The notes beneath the pieces were generated by a model, which searched no databases, was not told the DNA's origin, and worked only from the letters and a program-made list of their open reading frames with translations. Of a DNA stretch of 64,000 nucleotides, positions 27,799 through 37,001 are shown piece after piece. Origin of the DNA: Actinobacillus genomosp. 2. Lineage in GTDB: Bacteria > Pseudomonadota > Gammaproteobacteria > Enterobacterales > Pasteurellaceae. Where the stretch lies: positions 930,001 to 994,000 of the forward strand of contig NZ_CP103807.1 of NCBI RefSeq assembly GCF_029773605.1, in the 5' to 3' direction. The position numbers and the translations under genes are program-made. Position 1 is the first letter of the stretch. Each line of letters starts with the position of its first letter.

Positions 27799-28443
27799 TT
27801 AAATTCTCGGTAAATTTAAATTAAATCGAATCGCTAATAAGCGTATTACAATCACCGTACCAACCGTAGCAATATCGACCCAACGACTTTCCACACCGGA
27901 GGCATAGAACAAGACAAAAATCACACCGCCAATAAGGCTTGCCGTAACATAAATCTCTTTTTGCAATACGATGGGGACTTCATTGCGTAAAATATCCCGA
28001 ATAACTCCACCAAAACAGCCGGTCATTCCACCTAATGCAATAGCTATCAATGGATGCAAACCGAAATCTAAACCTTTCTGTACGCCAATTACGGTAAATA
28101 CACCTAAACCAATCGCATCAAAAATCAGCAGCCCTGTTTGCCATTCTTTTTTGCTGATATTATTCTTAAAAACAGCCGTAAGAATAACTGCCAGAGCAAT
28201 CATCAGTACATAAATCGGTTGTTTCATCCAAAATACAGGTGTGCTACCGATCATCACATCACGCAACGTACCTCCGCCAACTCCAGTCACAAACGCCAAA
28301 ATGAACATACCGAATATATCCATTTTATGCTGACGAGCTGCCATTGCCCCCGATACGGCAAACACGATAGTGCCGATCAAATCTTGAATAAATAAGAATG
28401 ACCAAGGCAACTGTGGCAATAGACTGTCAAATAAATTCGTCAT
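27799..28443 (-). CDS. TRIC-family (UPF0126, YicG-like) membrane protein inserted in the rnf operon
   Basis: The 214-residue protein has seven hydrophobic segments in two internally similar halves. Each carries a glycine-rich loop followed by a charged turn, GGGTLRDVMIG near 56-66 and GGVIRDILRNEVP near 142-154, the hallmark of bacterial TRIC-type cation channels (UPF0126). Family members are trimeric, K+-permeable in some cases; natural roles in bacteria are little known. It starts 4 bases after the rnfC stop and ends 18 bases before rnfD, so it must be co-transcribed. The link might be charge balance during ion pumping, which is inference only. Confidence 0.88.
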   Translation of the reverse strand: MTNLFDSLLPQLPWSFLFIQDLIGTIVFAVSGAMAARQHKMDIFGMFILAFVTGVGGGTLRDVMIGSTPVFWMKQPIYVLMIALAVILTAVFKNNISKKEWQTGLLIFDAIGLGVFTVIGVQKGLDFGLHPLIAIALGGMTGCFGGVIRDILRNEVPIVLQKEIYVTASLIGGVIFVLFYASGVESRWVDIATVGTVIVIRLLAIRFNLNLPRI

Positions 28444-28447
28444 TTGG

Positions 28448-30748
28448 TCACTCTAATCCTATTTTCTTCGCTTTAGCCCTAGCAATTGCCGCTGCAACCG
28501 CCGCTTTGCGTGGGTCTTCCGCTTCTGTTTCGGTTGCAACTTCTTCAGTATTTTCAACCGCTTGCGCTGGTGATTGCTGCGCCGCTTTTTTCGCTTTCGC
28601 TCTGGCTAATGCTGCCGCAACCGCCGCTTTGCGTGGGTCTTCTGCTTCTGTTGCCGTTACAACTTTTTCAGTATTTTCGACCGCTTGTTCCAAGGCTTGC
28701 TGAGCCGCTTTTTTCGCTTTTGCACGAGCTAACACTGCCGCAACCGCCGCTTTGCTAGGGTCTTCCGCTTCTGTTGCGGTTGCAACTTCTTCAGTATTTT
28801 CAACCGCTTGCGCTGGTGATTGCTGCGCCGCTTTTTTCGCTTTTGCACGAGCTAACGCTGCCGCAACCGCTGCTTTACGTGGGTCTTCTGCTTCTGTTGC
28901 CGTTGCAACTTCTTCAGTATTTTCAACCGCTTGCGCTGGTGCTTGCTGAGCTGCTTTTTTTGCTCTTGCACGAGCTAACGCTGCCTCGACTGCCGCTTTC
29001 TTAGAATCGGTTTGTTTATCCTGTTGTACGGTATTGATTGATAAATTTTCGTCACTTGCATCAGTTACAGCCTCAGCTTGTTTTGCCAAACGTCTTGCTC
29101 TACGTTGTGCCATTAATTCGCTATTATCCGGCTCACCATTAGCTTTTGCATGGACTGCTTCCACCTGTGTTTCGGTTTCTGCTTTTTTCGCTTTGATACG
29201 AGCGAGTGCGGCTGCCACCGGATCTTCTCCGGCAGAATTTGCTATTTCTTCTCGGCGTTTATCCGCGGCTTGAGCAATTCGTGCAGTACGAGCCTCTTTT
29301 TCCTTTTGTAAACGAGCTTCTCTCGCTTCAAAACGAATTTTCGCTTCTTCCGCTTTTTTCGCTTTTTCCTCAATTTCCGCTATTTTGGCTTTTTCTTGAC
29401 GGAAATATTGAATCAACGGAATGTAACTTGGACAAACATACGCACAAACACCACATTCGATACAAGCGTCTAAATGATATTCCTTCGATTTATCATGATC
29501 ATCCGAACGAGCAAACCAATAAAGCTGTTGCGGCAATAGGCTGACTGGGCAGGCATCCGAGCAACTTGAACAGCGAATACAGCTACGTTCCGGCTCCGGC
29601 GGTGCATATTCAAAATGATCTGGGGCAATAATACAGTTTGCGGTTTTTGTAATCGGCGCTTGTAAGGATGGTAAAATAAAACCGGTCATTGGTCCGCCTA
29701 AAAAGACCGGAAAACGACTATCCGCTTGATAATCCACTTGCTCCAATAAATGTTGAATCGGTGTACCAAGTCTTGCCCACACATTGCCTTTATTGCGAAT
29801 TTTATCACCGGTCAGCGTTACCACGCGTTCAATCAAAGGTTCATCATCCATCACCGCACGTTTAACCGCAAATGCCGTACCGACATTGTGCATCACAATG
29901 CCCATTTCAATGGTACGTTTTCCTTGAGGGATCTCTAAACCGGTTAAGACTTGTACCAGTTGATCACTTGCACCAGACGGATAAATGGTCGGAATCACAC
30001 GTAAAGTAATATCATTGGAACCTTTTAATGCTTTTTCTATCGCTTTAATCGCTTGTGGTTTATTATCTTCAATCGCTAATACCACTTCTTCCGGACGTAG
30101 CACATAACGCAAAATTCGGATCCCTTCGAGAAATTCGTGGGTATAATCCTGCATTAAGCGGTCATCACAAGTAATATAAGGCTCGCACTCCGCACCATTG
30201 ATAATCAATACTTTGCAACGCTTATCCGCCAAACTGAGTTTTGAAGCGGTGGGGAACACCGCACCGCCTAAACCGGCGATACCGTATTGGTAAACTTTTT
30301 CGATAATTTGACCGCTTGTCAGCGTTAAGAAATCTTCAATCGGCTGATGTTCAATCCATTCATCTTTACCGTCTGTTTCAAGAATCACGGTAATTTCAGG
30401 CAAGCCGGACGGATGTGCAGATACATAAGGCTCAATACCGATAACCGTTCCTGATGTTGGTGCGTGTACCGGTAACTGGCGATAATTATCGCCTTTAGTG
30501 AGTGGTTGCCCTTTTAATACATGATCGCCAACCTTAACCAACAGCTCGCCTGCCCAACCTGAATGTTGTACTACTGGCACATAGAAAAATTTGGGTAAAT
30601 GCAAACTGCGAATCGGCTTTTGATTCGATTGTTTTTTATTCTGCATTGGGTGAATACCGCCCGGAAAGTGCCATAGCTTACCGGATTGGTTGCCTTGGCG
30701 AATACGATCCAATACGTCTATCGCATTACTCATGTTTACCTCCGCCAA
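28448..30748 (-). CDS. rnfC: Ion-translocating oxidoreductase subunit RnfC with C-terminal repeats
   Basis: The 766-residue soluble subunit accepts electrons from NADH or ferredoxin. An N-terminal barrel-sandwich region is followed by an NADH/FMN domain like that of complex I ([15 protein letters not shown] near 156-170, [16 protein letters not shown] near 183-198), then two 4Fe-4S clusters ([12 protein letters not shown] and [12 protein letters not shown]). A coiled, charged tail starts near residue 450 and ends in four full 41-residue repeats plus a partial fifth, rich in alanine and lysine. E. coli RsxC has a related tail. The tail makes this one of the larger RnfC proteins. Confidence 0.95.
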   Translation of the reverse strand: MAEVNMSNAIDVLDRIRQGNQSGKLWHFPGGIHPMQNKKQSNQKPIRSLHLPKFFYVPVVQHSGWAGELLVKVGDHVLKGQPLTKGDNYRQLPVHAPTSGTVIGIEPYVSAHPSGLPEITVILETDGKDEWIEHQPIEDFLTLTSGQIIEKVYQYGIAGLGGAVFPTASKLSLADKRCKVLIINGAECEPYITCDDRLMQDYTHEFLEGIRILRYVLRPEEVVLAIEDNKPQAIKAIEKALKGSNDITLRVIPTIYPSGASDQLVQVLTGLEIPQGKRTIEMGIVMHNVGTAFAVKRAVMDDEPLIERVVTLTGDKIRNKGNVWARLGTPIQHLLEQVDYQADSRFPVFLGGPMTGFILPSLQAPITKTANCIIAPDHFEYAPPEPERSCIRCSSCSDACPVSLLPQQLYWFARSDDHDKSKEYHLDACIECGVCAYVCPSYIPLIQYFRQEKAKIAEIEEKAKKAEEAKIRFEAREARLQKEKEARTARIAQAADKRREEIANSAGEDPVAAALARIKAKKAETETQVEAVHAKANGEPDNSELMAQRRARRLAKQAEAVTDASDENLSINTVQQDKQTDSKKAAVEAALARARAKKAAQQAPAQAVENTEEVATATEAEDPRKAAVAAALARAKAKKAAQQSPAQAVENTEEVATATEAEDPSKAAVAAVLARAKAKKAAQQALEQAVENTEKVVTATEAEDPRKAAVAAALARAKAKKAAQQSPAQAVENTEEVATETEAEDPRKAAVAAAIARAKAKKIGLE
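28451..29008 (-). repeat. Tandem 123-bp repeats in rnfC (41 residues each)
   Basis: Four complete copies and a 22-codon partial copy encode D-x-x-KAAVxAALARA(K/R)AKKAAQQ, an [19 protein letters not shown]-type linker, and so on. The second and fourth copies are nearly identical, which points to recent unequal exchange, so copy number probably varies among strains. This is protein-coding and in frame. Confidence 0.95.
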
Positions 30749-31337
30749 TTACCAGCTTTTTCTGTAAATCCGTTGTATTCACTACCGGAATCACTAAATT
30801 CTCATCAAATTGCCAATTCCATGTTCTCGTAGTCGTCTGCTGTTTAACCATTTCAATACAATTGGTCGGGCAAGGTGCAACACATAATTCACAACCGGTA
30901 CATAAATCTGGAATAACCGTATGCATCGCTTTATTTGTACCAATAATCGCATCGACCGGACAGGCTTGAATACATTTAGTACAGCCGATACACATATCTT
31001 CGTGAATTAATGCCACTTTCACTTCCGGCTCTTCCACGCCGTCCATTGCCGGTACATCTACACCAAGCAGATCCGCAATTTTTACCACCAAAGGCTGGCC
31101 ACCCGGTACACATTTAGTAATTTGATCACCATTAGCAATCGCTTCTGCATATGGCTTGCAACCGGGATAACCGCATTGTCCGCATTGGCTCTGTGGTAGC
31201 AAGGCATCAATTTGTTCAACGATAGGATCGGCTTCAACTTTTAATTTAATTGAAGAATAGCCTAAAACCGCACCAAAAATCAGGGCGATCACAGCAATAG
31301 CGATAACGATATAAACAATGATAGGAAATGTTAACAT
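30726..31337 (-). CDS. rnfB: Ion-translocating oxidoreductase subunit RnfB
   Basis: The 203-residue protein has an N-terminal membrane anchor (4-28), a 4Fe-4S domain [16 protein letters not shown] near 50-65, and two ferredoxin-type clusters [14 protein letters not shown] and [15 protein letters not shown]. It shuttles electrons from RnfC to the membrane subunits. It overlaps rnfC by 23 bases and abuts rnfA by one base. Confidence 0.95.
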   Translation of the reverse strand: MLTFPIIVYIVIAIAVIALIFGAVLGYSSIKLKVEADPIVEQIDALLPQSQCGQCGYPGCKPYAEAIANGDQITKCVPGGQPLVVKIADLLGVDVPAMDGVEEPEVKVALIHEDMCIGCTKCIQACPVDAIIGTNKAMHTVIPDLCTGCELCVAPCPTNCIEMVKQQTTTRTWNWQFDENLVIPVVNTTDLQKKLVIGGGKHE

Positions 31338-31927
31338 TAGATTTTTACCAAACCGGTGAAGCCCATAAAAGCAAGTGACATTAATCCAGCCGTAATTAAC
31401 GCAATAGAAGCGCCTTGAAACGGACGAGGCACATCCGCAGCGGCTAAACGCTCACGTAGCGCCGCAAATAAGACAAGTACAAGTGAAAAACCTAGTGCCG
31501 CACCAAACCCATAAAGTACTGATTCAACAAGATTATTAGCTAAATTCACATTTAATAACGCCACACCCAAAACCGCACAGTTAGTCGTGATTAACGGCAA
31601 ATAAATCCCCAATAAACGATATAAAGTCGGACTGGTTTTATGCACAATCATTTCTGTTAATTGCACAATGACTGCAATCACTAAAATAAATACGAGAGTA
31701 CGTAAAAATTGTGCATCTAAAGGAATTAAGACATAAGTTTCAACCAAATATGCCGATAACGAAGCGACCGTCAGAACGAAGGTTGTCGCCATTCCCATAC
31801 CGATTGCGGTTTCTACTTTTTTCGACACACCCATAAACGGACAAAGCCCTAAAAACTTCACAAGCACAAAGTTATTTATAAGTGCGGTACTAATAATTAA
31901 CAGAATATAATCGACCATAGTATCCAC
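31337..31927 (-). CDS. rnfA: Ion-translocating oxidoreductase subunit RnfA
   Basis: The 196-residue membrane subunit has six spans and is the RnfE/NqrE-type partner: [20 protein letters not shown] near the start and [14 protein letters not shown] near 111-124 carry the conserved cysteines of the membrane cluster. It is the first gene of the rnf operon; its promoter lies within 31928-32050, shared with nrdG. Confidence 0.95.
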   Translation of the reverse strand: MDTMVDYILLIISTALINNFVLVKFLGLCPFMGVSKKVETAIGMGMATTFVLTVASLSAYLVETYVLIPLDAQFLRTLVFILVIAVIVQLTEMIVHKTSPTLYRLLGIYLPLITTNCAVLGVALLNVNLANNLVESVLYGFGAALGFSLVLVLFAALRERLAAADVPRPFQGASIALITAGLMSLAFMGFTGLVKI

Positions 31928-31948
31928 AATAAAAAGACAAAATAAAAA

Positions 31949-32004
31949 TAAGCGGTTGTTTTCATTTAAGATTTTGCAAAAATTTTACTAAATCCCACCG
32001 CTTA
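31949..32004. repeat. Uptake-sequence inverted pair upstream of rnfA
   Basis: TAAGCGGT (31949-31956) and ACCGCTTA (31997-32004) face each other across an AT-rich spacer. Unlike most pairs here it is located between divergent genes, so it is not obviously a terminator. Confidence 0.5.
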
Positions 32005-32240
32005 TTCTTTAGAAATCATTCATAAAAATGGTGCCTATTATCCTGTTTTTTAGCCTTTCTCACAATAAAAAAGATTAGGTATATATTGTCTTCCTTAACA
32101 CTCATTACCGCTACTCTACAAAATAGAATGTAAGAAAAATTTACAATCCGTTATCCGCTTTATTTTTCCATTAGTTAGAAAATTGCAAGTCTTCATCTAA
32201 AAATTTTTTGATTTTATTTTCCAAAAACAATAATTAGAAT

Positions 32241-32287
32241 GCACAACATCTTGTGCTTAACAACAAAACAAACACAATATATAGTAA
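32241..32287 (+). promoter_or_regulatory. Two NrdR-like boxes upstream of nrdG-nrdD
   Basis: GCACAACATCTTGTGC (32241-32256) and ACACAATATATAGTAA (32272-32287) match the 16-base NrdR consensus at 12 and 14 positions and start exactly 31 bp apart, three helical turns, the usual tandem spacing. The second ends 14 bases before the nrdG ATG and covers a likely -10 (CAATAT). The remainder of the 374-bp rnfA-nrdG gap (31928-32301) is AT-rich, with an uptake-core pair and nothing else I can assign. Confidence 0.75.
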
Positions 32288-32301
32288 CAATTTTATAACA
32301 A

Positions 32302-32769
32302 ATGGAAAAACTCAGATTCTGTTCCGAACAGATTGTTTGGCAAGAAGTACCGAACGAAACTTCGCTCGCTTTTATGATGACAGGCTGTCCGATCGGCTGT
32401 AAAGGGTGTCATAGCACTGAAAGTTGGAAAGCTGGAAGCGGTCAAATTTTGACTGAAACTTACCTACATCAACAACTCGAAAAATATGATGGCTTAATCA
32501 GTTGTGTCTTATTTTTAGGGGGCGAATGGCAAGCCGAATCTTTATTAACATTATTGAAATTTGTCAAAGCCAAAGGGCTAAATACTTGCCTTTATACAGG
32601 GCTAGAAAAAAACGAGTTACCCGAGGCCTTATTGGCTGAATTAACCTATCTAAAAACAGGGCGATGGCTCGCTGAGCGAGGGGGATTAGATAGCCTCACA
32701 ACCAATCAACGTTTTATTGATTTACGCACAAACGAAAACCTTAACCACTTATTTCTCAAAGGAGTTTAA
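32302..32769 (+). CDS. nrdG: Anaerobic ribonucleotide reductase activase NrdG
   Basis: The 155-residue radical SAM protein has the cluster motif at C29-C33-C36 (CPIGCKGC) and the following HSTESW typical of NrdG. It generates the glycyl radical on NrdD using SAM. It precedes nrdD by 5 bases, the reverse of the order in E. coli. No good ribosome site is visible before the ATG, so translation may start inefficiently. Confidence 0.93.
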   Translation: MEKLRFCSEQIVWQEVPNETSLAFMMTGCPIGCKGCHSTESWKAGSGQILTETYLHQQLEKYDGLISCVLFLGGEWQAESLLTLLKFVKAKGLNTCLYTGLEKNELPEALLAELTYLKTGRWLAERGGLDSLTTNQRFIDLRTNENLNHLFLKGV

Positions 32770-32774
32770 TCATT

Positions 32775-34556
32775 ATGATCCGCTTAACACCGAATCAAGT
32801 TGAAGGAAAATTAGACTTTATCCATCATTATTTACACGCCAAAAATGCAGCTGACGGCTCAAAAATGGATGCAAATGCCAATGTTACGCAAAAAAATATT
32901 GCGACAATGGAAAATGAAATGATGAAAGACTTCTTTGTGCAAATTAACCGAGCAAAAGTAAGCAACAAAATTGCCGAATTATTTGATGAAGAACTTTCGG
33001 GCGAATACTTACGTCAAATTGAATCACACGAGATCTATGTACACGATGAAACGAGCCTCAAACCATATTGTGTTTCTGTCACAATGTATCCTTTCTTGCG
33101 TGACGGACTCACCAAATTAGGTGGTGAATCTAAAGCACCAAAACACCTTGCCTCATTTTGTGGTTCGTTTGTGAATTTCGTGTTTGCCGTTAGCTCACAA
33201 TTCGCTGGAGCAGTCGCTACCGTTGAATTTCTCACCTATTTTGACTATTTTGCCCGTAAAGATTTTGGTGATAACTATTTAGAAACCCACCGTAGTGAAA
33301 TCGAAAATCACTTACAGCAAGTGGTTTACAGCATTAACCAACCGGCAGCTGCACGTGGTTATCAAAGCGTGTTCTGGAATATTTCGCTGTATGACAAACA
33401 CTATTTCGATGCAATGTTTGGCAATTTTGTGTTCCCTGATTTTGAACGTCCAAATTGGGAAACGACTTCTGCCTTACAAATTTTCTTTATGAAATGGTTT
33501 AACCAAGAACGCACTAAAGCGATTTTAACTTTCCCAGTAGTAACGGCAGCAATGCTGACCGAAAACGGCAAATGCAAAGATAATCAATTTGCCGATCAAA
33601 TGGCAGAAGAGCTTTCGCAAGGTAATTCATTCTTTATTTATCAATCAGATAATCCTGATTCACTTGCTTCTTGCTGCCGTTTACGTAATGAAATCTCGGA
33701 TCACACTTTCTCTTATTCATTAGGCGCAGGCGGTGTGGCGACCGGTTCGATTAACGTCATTACTATTAATATGAACCGTTTAGTGCAAGATGGGCGCAAT
33801 TTAGAAGAAGAAGTCGGCAAAATTCATAAATACCAATATGCTTACCGTAAATTAATGGAAGAATATTTAGAAGCAGGAATGCTACCGGTTTATGATGCGG
33901 GATTTATCTCTTTAGATAAGCAATTCCTCACGATTGGTATTAATGGAATGGCGGAAGCGGCCGAATCACAAGGGCTAACTGTCGGTTATAATCCGGATTA
34001 TATGCAGTTTGTACAAAGCCGTTTAAAAGTGATTTTTGAAGCAAATCAGACCGCTTCTAAAAAATATGGCGTGAAATTCAATACCGAATTTGTACCGGCA
34101 GAAAATCTTGGTGTGAAAAACGCAAAATGGGATAAACAAGACGGCTATTTTGTGTCCCGTGACTGTTACAACTCCTATTTCTATGTGGTTGAAGACGAAA
34201 ACACTAATGCTTTGGATAAATTCTTGCTCCACGGAAAAGAACTCATTGAGTGGCTAGATGGCGGCTCAGCACTTCACCTTAATTTAGATGAAGCACTTAC
34301 TCAAAGCGGCTATCGATCATTACTTGATATTGCGGCAAAAACCGGCTGCAACTATTTCTGTATTAACGTGAAAATCACCATTTGTAACGAATGTGCACAT
34401 ATTGATAAACGCACCTTATGCAGTTGCTCAAAATGCGGTTCACAAAATATCGACTATGGTACACGCGTGATCGGCTACTTAAAACGCGTATCCGCTTTCA
34501 GTTCCGCCCGCCAAAAAGAACACAGTTTGCGTTTTTATCATCGGGAAGCGGCTTGA
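32775..34556 (+). CDS. nrdD: Anaerobic ribonucleoside-triphosphate reductase NrdD, short form without ATP cone
   Basis: The 593-residue class III enzyme reduces ribonucleoside triphosphates when oxygen is absent. It starts directly in the catalytic barrel (E. coli NrdD has about 100 more N-terminal residues forming the ATP cone). A zinc site is formed by CNEC and CSKC near 538-558, and the glycyl radical glycine is G567 in RVIGYLKRVSAFS. The rest, including SCCRLRNE and SLGAGGVATGSINVITINMNR, follows the family. Lacking the cone, it should not be switched off by dATP at an overall-activity site. Confidence 0.92.
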   Translation: MIRLTPNQVEGKLDFIHHYLHAKNAADGSKMDANANVTQKNIATMENEMMKDFFVQINRAKVSNKIAELFDEELSGEYLRQIESHEIYVHDETSLKPYCVSVTMYPFLRDGLTKLGGESKAPKHLASFCGSFVNFVFAVSSQFAGAVATVEFLTYFDYFARKDFGDNYLETHRSEIENHLQQVVYSINQPAAARGYQSVFWNISLYDKHYFDAMFGNFVFPDFERPNWETTSALQIFFMKWFNQERTKAILTFPVVTAAMLTENGKCKDNQFADQMAEELSQGNSFFIYQSDNPDSLASCCRLRNEISDHTFSYSLGAGGVATGSINVITINMNRLVQDGRNLEEEVGKIHKYQYAYRKLMEEYLEAGMLPVYDAGFISLDKQFLTIGINGMAEAAESQGLTVGYNPDYMQFVQSRLKVIFEANQTASKKYGVKFNTEFVPAENLGVKNAKWDKQDGYFVSRDCYNSYFYVVEDENTNALDKFLLHGKELIEWLDGGSALHLNLDEALTQSGYRSLLDIAAKTGCNYFCINVKITICNECAHIDKRTLCSCSKCGSQNIDYGTRVIGYLKRVSAFSSARQKEHSLRFYHREAA

Positions 34557-34597
34557 CCCCTCCCTCTGCGGAAATTGCTTGACGCAATTTTCGCTGT

Positions 34598-34620
34598 CTC
34601 TCTCCCGCAAGGGGAGAGAG
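34598..34620. terminator. Terminator between convergent nrdD and lysR
   Basis: CTCTCTCCC (34598-34606) pairs perfectly with GGGAGAGAG (34612-34620) around GCAAG. It is a GC-rich hairpin shared with the one at 36976 and lies between two convergent genes; a second stem around GCAATTT precedes it. Confidence 0.6.
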
Positions 34621-34658
34621 TGCATTTCCTTTTTCTCTTAAAAATTTAACCGCTTGTA

Positions 34659-35549
34659 TCACCAATCTTGGTTGGCAAAACGTTCGACTAAAAAGTCCAC
34701 AAACTGCCGAACATTAGGCGACAATTTATGGCGTGAAGCATAAAGAGCATAAATCGAATAAGTTGGTAATTGCCAGTCAGTGAGTATCGCAGTCAGACGA
34801 TTTTCCGCTAAATGTTCACTAGTCAAATACTTCGGCAGCATTGCTATACCGCCGTCTGAAAGAGTAAAGTTCAATAATGCCAATGTATCATTGGTCGTAA
34901 AGGTGCTGGTTAATTCTAAATGGACTTCCTGATCAGCTTGGCTAAATTTCCATTCCTTTTTATTAATATTGGCATGAGCTAAATAGCGATGCTGACTTAG
35001 ATCTTCCGGTCGTTTTGGCGTTCCGTATCGTGCTAAATAGTTCGGGCTTGCGACAATCAAGGAATGACACTTCGCCAATGGGCGAGCAATTAAACTCGGA
35101 TCCGGATTATTGGTAATCCGAATCGCAACATCAATCGCTTCTTCCACCAAATTCACTACTTTATCTCCCAACTGCATTTGCACATTAAGTTGCGGATGTA
35201 TTTCCATAAATGTTTGAATTGCGTCCAATAAATGCGAACTGCCAAAGGTAGTATTCGAAGCAATACGCAATGTGCCGTGCAAACTATTTTGTTGCTGATG
35301 AAAATCCTGCTCAATCGAATCGGTTATATTTGCAATTTTTCGGCAATATTCGACCGCTTGTCTGCCTGCATCCGTTAGCGAAACGTGGCGAGTAGTACGA
35401 TGTAATAATCGGGCATTAAACCACTCTTCCACTAACGCAACCGCTCTGGTTACCATTGGACGAGAAAGTTCCATTCTCTCCGCCGCTGCTGTAAAACTAT
35501 GAGTTTCCGCCACATTTAAAAATACTTGAATCGCTGTAATTCTGTCCAT
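34659..35549 (-). CDS. LysR-family regulator of unknown target
   Basis: The 296-residue protein has the N-terminal winged HTH (about 1-60, SFTAAAERMELSRPMVTRAVALVEE) and a substrate-binding domain of the DsdC/AaeR-type subfamily (TLRIASNTTFGSSHLLDAI, HANINKKEWKF). It is divergent from a DsbA-like gene and an NAD(P)-binding gene, which suggests these as targets. Inducer unknown. Confidence 0.85.
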   Translation of the reverse strand: MDRITAIQVFLNVAETHSFTAAAERMELSRPMVTRAVALVEEWFNARLLHRTTRHVSLTDAGRQAVEYCRKIANITDSIEQDFHQQQNSLHGTLRIASNTTFGSSHLLDAIQTFMEIHPQLNVQMQLGDKVVNLVEEAIDVAIRITNNPDPSLIARPLAKCHSLIVASPNYLARYGTPKRPEDLSQHRYLAHANINKKEWKFSQADQEVHLELTSTFTTNDTLALLNFTLSDGGIAMLPKYLTSEHLAENRLTAILTDWQLPTYSIYALYASRHKLSPNVRQFVDFLVERFANQDW

Positions 35550-35617
35550 TTTTCATTCTTCTAACATTTTAAATTGAAACAATTATAATTTAAAATTCAT
35601 TATTTTCACCAAATTTA

Positions 35618-35632
35618 TTTCAAATAATGAAA
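35618..35632. promoter_or_regulatory. LysR-type operator candidate
   Basis: TTTCAAATAATGAAA has perfect five-base arms around a five-base centre and fits the T-N11-A pattern of LysR boxes. It lies between the regulator and the divergent DsbA-like gene. TATAAT for the plus-strand genes is near 35680. Confidence 0.45.
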
Positions 35633-35726
35633 CAAACTTTTGCTAAAGAGATTCTTTTTCACTGGATTCATTTACGTATAATGCAGCTCATCTACTGATG
35701 AAGAAATAAGATTTCAAGGAAATAAA

Positions 35727-36305
35727 ATGCAAAAAATTTATTATCTTTTCGACCCTTTATGTGGCTGGTGCTATGCCGTCTCCAACGGCTTGGCAGAATT
35801 ATCGGAAAATGCCGAAATTGAACTGATACCAACCGGCTTATTTAGTTATGACCGTTTGATTGATGCCGATTGGGCAGAACACGCTTGGACAAATGACCAA
35901 CGTATTCATCAACTTACCGGACTATCTTTTAGTGAAACTTACCGACAAAATATCTTGCTTGGAGCGAAAAACTTTAATTCTTTCGCACTGGTGCAAGCCT
36001 TAACGGCGGTACGACAAGTAGAACCCACTCAAGAATTAAACGTGCTTCGCCTATTCCAAAAAGCTCGCTATGAAAACGGTCTAGATACGGCGGATATTAA
36101 CGTACTCAGCCAAATTTTAACTGAGAATGGTTTTACACAAGCGGTCAATATTTTGCAAAATTCTGCCACGATAGATCTTGCTAAGGAACGCATTACCCAA
36201 GGGGCGGCATTAGCGGCAGAACTTGGTGTACGTGGAGTACCGCAAATTTTTAAACAAACCGAACAAGGTTTGATTCAACTCAATACTCAAACATTTATCA
36301 AATAG
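35727..36305 (+). CDS. DsbA/FrnE-family thioredoxin-fold protein
   Basis: The 192-residue protein begins with the active-site CGWC at residues 12-15 (DPLCGWCYAVSN) and has no signal peptide, so it acts in the cytoplasm. The helical insertion and the C-terminal GVRGVPQIF cis-proline motif are typical of DsbA-like oxidoreductases. It could protect thiols or isomerise an aromatic substrate (FrnE, HCCA isomerase relatives). AAGGA precedes the ATG. It is likely in an operon with the next gene. Confidence 0.85.
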   Translation: MQKIYYLFDPLCGWCYAVSNGLAELSENAEIELIPTGLFSYDRLIDADWAEHAWTNDQRIHQLTGLSFSETYRQNILLGAKNFNSFALVQALTAVRQVEPTQELNVLRLFQKARYENGLDTADINVLSQILTENGFTQAVNILQNSATIDLAKERITQGAALAAELGVRGVPQIFKQTEQGLIQLNTQTFIK

Positions 36306-36314
36306 GAGCATAAA

Positions 36315-36968
36315 ATGAAAATTGCAGTTATCGGAGCAACAGGATTAGTCGGAAATACAACTGTACAAGAATTAGCTGAGCGTGGTCATCAGGTCATCGG
36401 CTTTGCACGTAACATTGAGAAAGTATTCCAAGCGGACAATGTAACGGCAGTACAAGCAGACGTAAATGCCGCTGATTTTGCCGAAAAATTAAAAGGCTTT
36501 GATGCCGTAGTAGCCGCATTTAACGGCGGTTGGGACAATCCAAACTTAGCAGCGGATACCGAGCGAGGTTGGAAGGCTATTTTAGCTGCGGCTAAAACCG
36601 CTCAAGTGCCGTATTTATTGGTCATCGGCGGAGCAGGTAGCCTATATGTTGCCCCGAATCTTCAGTTAGTTGATACGGCGGAATTCCCTGCGGAAATTTA
36701 TCCGGCGGCAAATGTGGTGCGTAATTTACTGACTGAATTACAAGCTCGCCGAGATATTAACTGGGCATTTTTATCGCCTGCCGCAATGTTTGCCGTCTTA
36801 CCGTTATCTTTCGATAAAACCGGCACTTATCGTTTAGGTAAAGATGATATGTTGCTGAACACAGACGGCAGCCCAGCTAATATTACTGTGCCGGATCTCG
36901 CCGCCGCGATTGCTGATGATGTCGAACAGAAAGCTCATTTATTTGAGCGTTTTACCGTGGCGAACTAG
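36315..36968 (+). CDS. NAD(P)-binding Rossmann-fold oxidoreductase
   Basis: A 217-residue atypical short-chain dehydrogenase with GATGLVG at 7-13 for the dinucleotide, a GFARN second strand end that suggests NADP(H) preference, and GGAGSLYVAP in the middle. It resembles YwnB-like and NmrA-like proteins, some of which reduce quinones or act as redox sensors. It follows the DsbA-like gene by 9 bases. Confidence 0.85.
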   Translation: MKIAVIGATGLVGNTTVQELAERGHQVIGFARNIEKVFQADNVTAVQADVNAADFAEKLKGFDAVVAAFNGGWDNPNLAADTERGWKAILAAAKTAQVPYLLVIGGAGSLYVAPNLQLVDTAEFPAEIYPAANVVRNLLTELQARRDINWAFLSPAAMFAVLPLSFDKTGTYRLGKDDMLLNTDGSPANITVPDLAAAIADDVEQKAHLFERFTVAN

Positions 36969-36975
36969 AAAATAG

Positions 36976-36997
36976 CTCTCTCCCGCAAGGGAGAGAG
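36976..36997. terminator. Terminator between convergent genes
   Basis: CTCTCTCCC-GCAA-GGGAGAGAG (36976-36997) is a perfect 9-bp stem with a GNRA-like tetraloop, nearly identical to the one at 34598. It separates the oxidoreductase gene from the HAD phosphatase gene. Confidence 0.7.
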
Positions 36998-37001
36998 TTA
37001 A

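Noticed and set aside
28486-28949. Long leucine- or alanine-rich plus-strand reading frames
   Set aside because: They are antisense to the rnfC repeats, lack ribosome-binding sites and inherit their periodicity.
28451-29008. Regularly spaced repeats that might be taken for a CRISPR array or DNA satellite
   Set aside because: They are in frame inside rnfC with no unique spacers, and each unit encodes the same 41-residue segment.
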